Source of the DNA: Echinometra lucunter
Lineage: Eukaryota; Echinodermata; Echinoidea; Camarodonta; Echinometridae
Length of the DNA: 64,000 nucleotides
Direction: 5' to 3'
NCBI GenBank assembly: GCA_029962745.1
Contig: CM057157.1
Span: forward strand, 31,849,234-31,913,233
Both the position numbers and the translations under genes were made by a program. How positions within the stretch are numbered: position 1 is the stretch's first letter; each line of letters opens with the position of its first letter. Positions 58,801-64,000 of this stretch are shown in pieces. Under the pieces are notes generated by a model, which was given only the letters and a program-made list of their open reading frames with translations, was not told the origin of the DNA and searched no databases.

Positions 58801-61800
58801 TCTGTGTCTATATTACACTGTAGCTGAACTCATAAAACATCATAACATTGGGAGAAAGAAGAGTAAGGGCGCTATTGATAGAACAAACCCCATGTGAGTA
58901 TGAAAGAGAGAACTGAACCCTTAACTCTTACGGCGCCAAGGGGTTTTGCTTGTTCCAAGATTCTACCAAATCATGAACAATGCTTAATTTTCAAATGCCT
59001 GCAAATCTTTAAACAGTAACTTCTATACAAATATGTTGTACACAAAAGTTATAGAAAATTTATTACCCTTCCAAAGGATACCAAATATTTCTAAACACAA
59101 CAAAAAAAGTAACTCCCCCCTAATTCAAAATAGCATAACTTTTTAACGAAAAAGTTTTGAGCAAGATAATTTGGCAGGAGTGTTCCTACACTTAACTTCA
59201 GAGTGAAAATGAGAATGATCCGACAAGTCATGCATGAGTGAGCAGACATTAAAGGCAAAAATGTCATTTTTCAAAATTCACAAGAGTCATTTTGGGGGGG
59301 TCTGTGAAACAAAACTTTGATGAATTTTGTTTCTTCCATTGTTTGACCCCGTCATGCCTATCCCTGACACTTTTCATGTTTATAACAGTTGGTTGAACAC
59401 AATTTTTTTGAAGAAAGTGATGTTCAGCCCTCTTAAATCTACAAAATCCATTCAGTTTATGGAAAGAATTGGCATCAACCAACATGAATCAGCACATTAT
59501 GTGAAAATACCGGGTAGTCGTTTTTCCAGCATTAAACAGTAATTTTTTAACATTTCTTGCTTCATCGTTAAAAATGTTCTCGCTCAACCATGACACAATC
59601 TCAATAAACATCAACAGCACTTAAACAACACCAGAAGAAGCTTGTTTCACAGATTCCCCAAAATGACTCGTGTGACTTTTGAAAAATGACATTTTTGCCT
59701 TTAATGTCTGCTCACTCATGCATGACTTGATAGATCAATCTCATTTTCACACCGAAGTTAGGCAATAAGTGTAGGAACACTCCTCCCAAATTATTTTGCT
59801 CAAAACTTCTTCGTTAATAAGTTATGCTGTTTTGAATTAGGGGGTAGTTACTTTTTTTGTTGTGTTTATTTATTCAATGCCATGCATGAAAATTATTGTG
59901 AAATAGAATTGAGCTTCCCTCTTGACCTTTAGGTTTTTGTTTCTCATTTTTTCGCTATTGTTTTATGCTAAAGTGAGAATGGATCCTTTCCAAAATCTGC
60001 AGTTTTTTTTATAAAATCCTGTGATAGCATATAGTGAATAATAGATATTTCAAATACTAGATTTATCCTCTAAACTTTGACATAATTTCATCACCACATA
60101 CATCTTTCTAAATGGAGCAATGGTGGATTAAAAATGCAAAGTCCCTTTGTGACATCAGAACTGTAAGTGTTAAACATAATTTTTGCCAACTTGAGGTTAA
60201 AGATGAGGGTTGTGGATTGGACCACTTATTGCAGAGTTATGATAATACAAACATGTTTCCAATCCATCTTCAGGTAACCTGAATAACATTTCAAAGATGT
60301 GAAAACATTTGCTGATCTATACAAATATGAATTCATGAAATAAGAGGAAATGGAGTTGTCTTGGTACAGGGGTTCATTCAGTAGACTCTCAATCAAGGGG
60401 CTAAAGGGTCAAATCCCATCTGACCACTAACACCTTTTGAAAGACATTAATACACATTTGCCACTCTCCACTCTGGTGTCAATATGTAGCCCCTAAGATT
60501 TGATAATGTCAGACCAGTATACGGTATATGTTACAGACCTGTGTTCTTCACAAGAAACCACTGTTATGATCCACATCATTAATGAGGAAATCACTGAATA
60601 TTATGCAGATGGTTCCCTTTACAAATTTGAATATATCCAACTAATCTATAATGCCCTGTGTGTTTACACAATGATTCTTTCCAAATCTTTGTCAGATATC
60701 GTGAGTATAGATCGTTACTTGCTGCTGAAGTGGTGCAGCTCCTGTGTATTGTACCTTCCTTCTACAACTTCGTGAACAAAGACCCTACCATCTCACAGCT
60801 GATTACCCAGGCAACAGGAAAGGCATCAACCATGGATGGAGTAGAAGCTCTTGTAGAAAGAATACAAAATACAGGGGTATGTAGTCTACATAAACAATGT
60901 AACATACATTGTAACATTGTAATCAACAGCAGTGACAACCTTATGATAATTCACATTATCGCAGTGAAATAATTGTATTGATATTGAATAGGATTCATCA
61001 TCATCATAATAGGAATAGTAATAATAATAATAATAATAACAACAACAGTAATGAAGAAGGAGGAGGAGGAGGAGGAGAAGAAGAAGAAGAATATAAACAT
61101 CTGGATGATCAAGAGATAGCACCATGGGAACAGAAAGGATGTTGAAAAGGAAGAAGAGGAACAAAAGACCAACTATGTATCAACAAAGGAATAATGTAAG
61201 CAAGAAACGAAAAACAAACCTCTCATTGGCATGGATTGACTACAAGAAAGCATACAACATGGTTCCACTCTCCTGGATCATCAAGTCTATGGAAATGTTG
61301 GGAATATCAGAAGTCTTCATCATCCAGATAAATAAGAAAATGCAGGCTAGAAGACTAGACATCGTTCTCATGAAAAAAGAAGTATGAAAAATGCCTCATC
61401 ATAAGAATTGCAATTCCTGGAGACTTCAGAGCCTGGAGTAAGCAGGATGAAAAAAAAATAATAATCTGACATGGGAACTGTGGAGGATATGGAATATGAA
61501 AACAATAGTCATACCAAAAGCAATGATTAGAGCATCTTGGCTAATCTTGAAATCAGTGTGTCCTTGAAAACCATACAGAAGGCAAGCCTGCTTGGGACAG
61601 GCCATATCCTGCGGAAGGTTATGGACTAGAAGTGAAAGTAATAGTGATGATGATGATTCTGTTACCGATGATAACTTTAAAAAAATAAAATCACATACTT
61701 CATTTATCAAAAATAACTTCCGAGTTCAAGTATTCATAAACATCGAGCCTAGGATACCCCCATGACAATACAAGGCGGAAATGAAGAAATATAGACATTC

Positions 61801-64000
61801 ACACAAAAATAAATACTCACTTTAAAAAATGCATTGAGCTTAAAATTTGTTGCATGTTGACAGATTCAGAAATTGATCCTTAATAGAGGAATACTCATAA
61901 TAATAATTATGATGATAAATGCTAAAAATAATGATGGCAATGATAATGGTGCTACTGATGATGCTACAAAGTAAGAAAGAGCAGTTTAGATTTTATTTAC
62001 TGCTGTAAGGTGATGTACAATGCATATTCTATCATCACTGCTTATTTGAAAGAATAAAAGTCCCAATATTTAGCTTGCTCACTTTGCTCACTGATCAATA
62101 GCTCATCATAAATACCACATCATGCTACACAGATTTGAAAATAACGCATCAAGCAAAGAAATAAATAGGGTTAAGTATTTGTGAAAGTGTATTAAATAGG
62201 AAATTTTTCCCTTATTTCTTAACAAATGTGGGTTAATTAAATAGCATAGAGCAACCCTTCTCAACAGGTGGTCCGGTGGAAGCTTTCCCAAGTGGGCCGC
62301 AAGGTCAGCTGCAAATATTTTGAAAATTAGAATTCTAAAAAATGTGTCTGTTGTTACGTGACACAGCTTGCATTCAGCTTTACTGTTAAATCAAATTTAA
62401 TTTGTTAAAATGAAATCCACATTTTTGGATTATTATGAATGCAATGTGATGTGTTCACCTTTCTAAAGAGATTTCTTTACGAAATTTGGGAGGAGTTGGG
62501 ATTGGTAATGTAGTTTTATCATCTTTTTTCCCATTCAAATTCTGTGAGATGGGCCTCACAAAATTTCTAACAATGAAGGTGAGCCTCAAAATTTTTATGA
62601 GTCAGAATGGGCCTTGAGGTATAAAAAGGTTGAGAAGCAATGGCATAAAGTGAAGTTGGCAGAATACTTAGCTTTTTATATTGTTTTTACCTCCCTGAGT
62701 TATTCTTCTTCACCATATATTTGGCTTCTTTATAAAGAAAATAAAAACAATTAGGAGGTACATGTATACACCAAAAAAAAAAAAAAAATAGCACCCATGC
62801 TAGCATACTTGCAGTTGATTGTGCTAGACATATGATCTGTATAAATGCCTTTTAGAAAGAATTATGATAATTGTTTCTTGTCCTGTTGATTACTCTAATC
62901 ATTCTGTATAATGACAATAATTTCAGGTTGAGGGCGCCAGTCATCGGATCGTAGAAGAAGTATCCGAGTATCTGATGGAGAGTATCCAGAGACACACCAA
63001 GAAAGTTATGCGTAAGAAGATTTCCTCCAAGAGTGCATCCAACTTTGTACTAGAGGTAAAATATTTCACTCAAAATGGGTGAAAATACCTGCCAACTGAC
63101 CCTATTTTGGGGAAAAGGAAAGAGCGATTTTTGCCCGTTATGAACCTACGTCCCTATTTTTGCTGAGCCACCAAGGGGTCCGTGCTTTTTCTGTGATGCT
63201 TATGCAACTTGAATGACTTTGCAAACATTCAAACCATAAGCCCATTTGTAACCTAACTTGGATGCCATGAAGGGACCTCAATGTCATTTGGGGTTAATGG
63301 TCACGTATGTAGGTTAAAGGTCAAATGAGGTCAAATGTTTCAATTTACCTGCAAGAATGATTGCACACAAACATGGTGAGACATATTATGGCTATGTTAA
63401 TGTATAAGAAATTCTGAAATGTCCCTAGTTTTTACAGAATCTTAATAATTTGTCCCATTTTGTTGACTTGCAGATTTGTCAAGTCTGGGTTAAATGTGTT
63501 TTGTTGTACTGTGCTCACATGAATGAAAATGTTACATATCTGTACCCTTTGACATTACCAGAAATACAGTGATAGTGCATTTCTTGAGTACACGATGTTG
63601 ATCTATATTTTCTCAGCCATGTTCATGTACATATTTGTACACCTATTGATGAAGTCAGAAATCTTAAAAGCTCAATGAAAAATGTTAATATTAAAAGAGG
63701 AGAAGTGGAATCAACGACCTAAAATCTGTTTTTAAAAATGTAAACAAATCAGCTACAGAATTATCAAGTACTGTCTGAATGCAAGATTAGATGCATAATT
63801 ATTTTCTCAGTCTTGAAATAGGTGAATGAGATGATTGGTTAATTATCTTTGCCTGTAGACTCCTAGAGCCCTTCCTAAGAGACCACAGTCATCACCTGTG
63901 TTTGCTAGTAAGTTCATGGCGGTAGGCCAACCGAGTCCTGTAGGGAAGCCATATTCAAGACCTACAAGCAGTCGTCCTTCCTCCAAGCTTTCTCATCGCC
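45603..64000 (+). CDS. leucine-rich-repeat protein with C-terminal helical domain, partial gene (13 exons seen)
   Basis: Thirteen exons join in one frame of 1537 nt (512 codons) with GT/AG introns and consistent phases (1,0,1,1,0,0,2,2,0,2,0,0). Residues 1-140 form about five leucine-rich repeats (TFVDLTGRGLG, LETLILKGNDIS, LWHLDLGNNQVT, LGTLKLSLNNLS, LELSLHGNPK). They are closed by a cap of the SDS22/U2A' kind (IDCLPNVWMLDGRLIT). Such domains bind protein partners. Residues 140-190 are a basic linker (RHKLPKDQFVP). Residues 190-465 are Leu-rich and probably helical, with no family I recognise. From 466 the chain is Ser/Pro/Arg-rich (SSRPSSKLSHR) and likely disordered. The 3' end is outside the window. 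The start is either an upstream exon or Met at 45609. No signal peptide or membrane segment seen, so probably intracellular. Gene name unknown. Confidence 0.87.
46026..46506. repeat. near-perfect intronic hairpin with arms of about 235 bp
   Basis: Left arm about 46026-46262 and right arm about 46266-46506 are inverted copies at roughly 95% identity by eye, with almost no loop. Shared words include gtggttagtcctaaaggact, ttggcgaagagatgagg and aaactgggtgaagtcctgag. The right arm ends 41 bp before exon B. The two similar 73-codon frames in it are a by-product of the symmetry. Confidence 0.92.
46548..46675 (+). CDS. LRR gene, exon B
   Basis: Acceptor accctgtag, donor AATCAG/gtaact, 128 nt, phase 1 in and 0 out. 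Two repeats: LPKLETLILKGNDISLVQNL and CHHLWHLDLGNNQ. An internal ATG/gtatgt also resembles a donor, but using it would cut a repeat. Confidence 0.9.
47145..47786. mobile_element. GAGAC-rich hAT-like element in intron B-C
   Basis: Termini CAGTGTTGGG and CCCAACATTG are inverted and flanked by a perfect 8-bp duplication gtttcata (47137-47144, 47787-47794). Subterminal regions are built from GAGAC/AAGAC pentamers; gacattagcgtccgagaccg occurs in both halves (47234 and 47691). Poly-G run at 47320-47335. 642 bp, no transposase. Confidence 0.88.
48328..48909. mobile_element. MITE with GAGGCCTATTTACACTTG ends
   Basis: gaggcctatttacacttg at the left and caagtgtaaatgggcctc at the right are inverted (one mismatch). 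582 bp in intron B-C; no clear target duplication. Confidence 0.65.
49278..49302. repeat. (AAAT)n microsatellite
   Basis: Five to six AAAT/AATA units in intron B-C. Confidence 0.85.
49410..49566 (+). CDS. LRR gene, exon C
   Basis: Acceptor tgcttgcag, donor CCTACT/gtaagt, 157 nt, phase 0 in and 1 out. Encodes VTNLDGLSKF, the fourth repeat and the start of the terminal repeat LELSLHGNPKLDKDPY. An ATT microsatellite starts about 83 bp into the next intron. Confidence 0.9.
49649..49842. repeat. (ATT)n microsatellite with interspersed ATC
   Basis: About 194 bp of ATT triplets punctuated by ATC. The three long frames through it (poly-Leu, poly-Asn, poly-Ile) are artefacts. Confidence 0.97.
50085..50260. 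repeat. purine-rich tract in intron C-D
   Basis: About 175 bp composed almost entirely of A and G on the plus strand (gaagaagaaag, gaagaggaaggagg), ending in a short GA run. Confidence 0.75.
50581..50643 (+). CDS. LRR gene, exon D (cap)
   Basis: Acceptor gtgaaccatag, donor AACAT/gtgagt, 63 nt, phase 1 in and out. Encodes RIHVIDCLPNVWMLDGRLIT, the cap that closes LRR domains of the SDS22/U2A' type. Confidence 0.88.
51230..51830. repeat. diverged tandem units in intron D-E
   Basis: cctaagcttgatctttaaga (51327), gctaagtttgattttggagt (51479) and cctaagtttaatctttgagt (51736), each followed by a ...atatgcaaaaat-like stretch, define about three old tandem units. A GAATT run is at 51632-51652. Confidence 0.55.
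51893..52140. mobile_element. 248-bp MITE in intron D-E
   Basis: Arms cgttggtggggtgataagac...tatctcaaa and tttgagaaac...gttttgtcgccccaccgacg are inverted with a few mismatches. Confidence 0.68.
53378..53439 (+). CDS. LRR gene, exon E
   Basis: Acceptor gatgttatag, donor CCAGTG/gtaaga, 62 nt, phase 1 in and 0 out. Encodes SAERIQVQHFFQDTSVSDHP, a short helix after the cap. Confidence 0.87.
53726..54053. mobile_element. Harbinger-type MITE in intron E-F
   Basis: Termini AGGGCTGCTCAGATATGA and TCATATCTGAACACCCCT are inverted and continue inwards (gatatgtccctgcaac against gttgcggggacatgtc). Flanked by TTA on both sides (53723-53725, 54054-54056), the target of PIF/Harbinger elements. 328 bp. Confidence 0.8.
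54376..54453 (+). CDS. LRR gene, exon F
   Basis: Acceptor gtttgacag, donor CAAAAG/gtaatg, 78 nt, phase 0 in and out. Basic linker beginning RHKLPKDQFVPT. Confidence 0.87.
55093..55220 (+). CDS. LRR gene, exon G
   Basis: Acceptor gtttttttcag, donor AATCAAAG/gtacca, 128 nt, phase 0 in and 2 out. Begins TTHFMIRFPTNGDLNVGTDR. Confidence 0.87.
55740..55913 (+). CDS. LRR gene, exon H
   Basis: Acceptor tttgtttag, donor GACATTAT/gtgagt, 174 nt, phase 2 in and out. Leu-rich helices: KNFLEQLLEIRSS, CNVLLLLLVASLEFSI. Confidence 0.88.
56425..57570. repeat. tandem array of about 150 bp, about 7 units, intron H-I
   Basis: tgcttcttctccttcatttg or variants recur near 56528, 56671, 56821, 56970, 57132, 57292 and 57457. 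Each is followed by cgattttgat, a ttcatctggtagagctac block and tatgctaatttatgc. The array starts with ggccagatgagctta and tggcgtccgtcatctgtcg. Confidence 0.85.
58221..58326 (+). CDS. LRR gene, exon I
   Basis: Acceptor tatccctcag, donor CATCAG/gtacct, 106 nt, phase 2 in and 0 out. Encodes DDFDSRDLFLMSEDHH and then RVLSLLLSAVKVDRDHHQ. Confidence 0.87.
58775..58893 (+). CDS. LRR gene, exon J
   Basis: Acceptor tgattggcag, donor ACCCCAT/gtgagt, 119 nt, phase 0 in and 2 out. Encodes LYDKLYLCLYYTVAELIKHH followed by a Lys/Arg-rich turn. Confidence 0.87.
59093..59867. mobile_element. foldback element with arms of about 220 bp, intron J-K
   Basis: The left arm (aaacacaacaaaaaaagtaa...catgcatgagtgagcagaca...gagtcattttgggg) and the right arm (ccccaaaatgactcgtg...tgtctgctcactcatgcatg...ttactttttttgttgtgttt) are inverted. 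The loop of about 335 bp holds a 71-codon frame with no recognisable domain. Confidence 0.85.
60359..60500 (+). mobile_element. degenerate tRNA-derived SINE in intron J-K
   Basis: ggttcattcagtagactc (box A-like) and agggtcaaatccc (box B-like) precede catttgccactctccactct, the shared SINE core. Ends about 195 bp before exon K. Confidence 0.6.
60696..60876 (+). CDS. LRR gene, exon K
   Basis: Acceptor tctttgtcag, donor ACAGGG/gtatgt, 181 nt, phase 2 in and 0 out. Longest exon seen; encodes LLAAEVVQLLCIVPSFYNFV and ends MDGVEALVERIQNTG. Confidence 0.9.
61019..61095. repeat. TAA / GAG / AAG microsatellite cluster
   Basis: Successive TAA, CAA, GGA and AGA triplet runs in intron K-L. Confidence 0.85.
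61098..61386 (+). pseudogene. LINE-type reverse transcriptase fragment in intron K-L
   Basis: One frame reads LDDQEIAPWEQKGC, a stop, then KGRRGTKDQLCINKG; after a frameshift near 61195 the next frame reads NLSLAWIDYKKAYNMVPLSW and IIKSMEMLGIS. PEEQKGC, GTKDQL and AWIDYKKAYD-VPHSWI are successive conserved blocks at the start of an RT domain. The catalytic region is absent and both ends are truncated. Family below the RT level is uncertain. Confidence 0.75.
62250..62640. mobile_element. degenerate hAT-like MITE in intron K-L
   Basis: agcaacccttctcaacaggt near the left and aaaggttgagaagcaa at the right are inverted, with tggtccg and tgggcc blocks inside both ends. The flanks tagcatag and tggcataa could be a diverged 8-bp duplication. 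Confidence 0.5.
62927..63055 (+). CDS. LRR gene, exon L
   Basis: Acceptor aataatttcag, donor CTAGAG/gtaaaa (weak at +5), 129 nt, phase 0 in and out. Amphipathic helix RIVEEVSEYLMESIQRH, then a basic KKVMRKKISSKS segment. Confidence 0.87.
63859..64000 (+). CDS. LRR gene, exon M (continues beyond window)
   Basis: Acceptor ttgcctgtag, open to the end of the window (142 nt shown). Ser/Pro/Arg-rich (TPRALPKRPQSSP; YSRPTSSRPSS), probably disordered tail. Confidence 0.82.

Overview
This is a eukaryotic, intron-rich, repeat-dense genomic window containing a 500-base run of N (7601-8100). It is most likely from an echinoderm, and probably a sea urchin. The reasons are: a foldback element with long inverted arrays of a 15-bp tandem unit, which resembles the TU elements I recall from Strongylocentrotus purpuratus; tRNA-derived SINEs sharing one core; foldback elements of the GGGCCCTGTTGCATAAA and GGGCCCCGTTTCATAAAA types; and several hAT, piggyBac and Penelope-like remnants. 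The assignment rests on style and memory, not on an alignment.

Only two stretches look like real protein-coding genes. At the left edge, on the minus strand, there is one exon for a fibronectin type III domain (751-481), part of a larger surface or extracellular protein that continues outside the window or in exons I cannot recognise. From 45603 to the right edge, on the plus strand, I can join 13 exons by phase into one continuous frame of 512 codons. It starts with about five leucine-rich repeats closed by an SDS22/U2A'-like cap, continues with about 300 mostly helical residues that I do not recognise, and ends in a Ser/Pro-rich tail that runs off the window. Every junction has GT/AG ends and compatible phase.

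The 43 kb between them is accessory DNA in which transposons are layered on one another. Elements with target-site duplications (TSDs) that I could read directly are: hAT-type copies at 2178-2839, 5884-7574, 39518-40048, 41519-43105 and 47145-47786 (8-bp duplications), with possible further ones at 15073-16465, 40172-40677 and 62250-62640; piggyBac-type elements with TTAA duplications at 5040-5437, 18557-20324 and 41039-41440; Tc1/mariner-type ends with TA at 22982-23736 and 34259-37917; a Harbinger-type element with TTA at 53726-54053; a Penelope-like remnant with hammerhead-like motifs and a 13-bp duplication at 14131-14887; and a TU-like foldback at 24554-26257. The last was inserted into one arm of a larger foldback element at 24376-31113, whose other arm preserves the uninterrupted sequence. 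Decayed reverse transcriptase fragments lie at 9187-9421 and about 61098-61386.

The introns of the leucine-rich-repeat gene hold further repeats: a near-perfect hairpin with arms of about 235 bp (46026-46506), a GAGAC-rich hAT element, a Harbinger-type MITE, a roughly 150-bp tandem array (56425-57570), a foldback (59093-59867), a SINE and a LINE fragment. Most other open frames in the window are repeat translations or chance.
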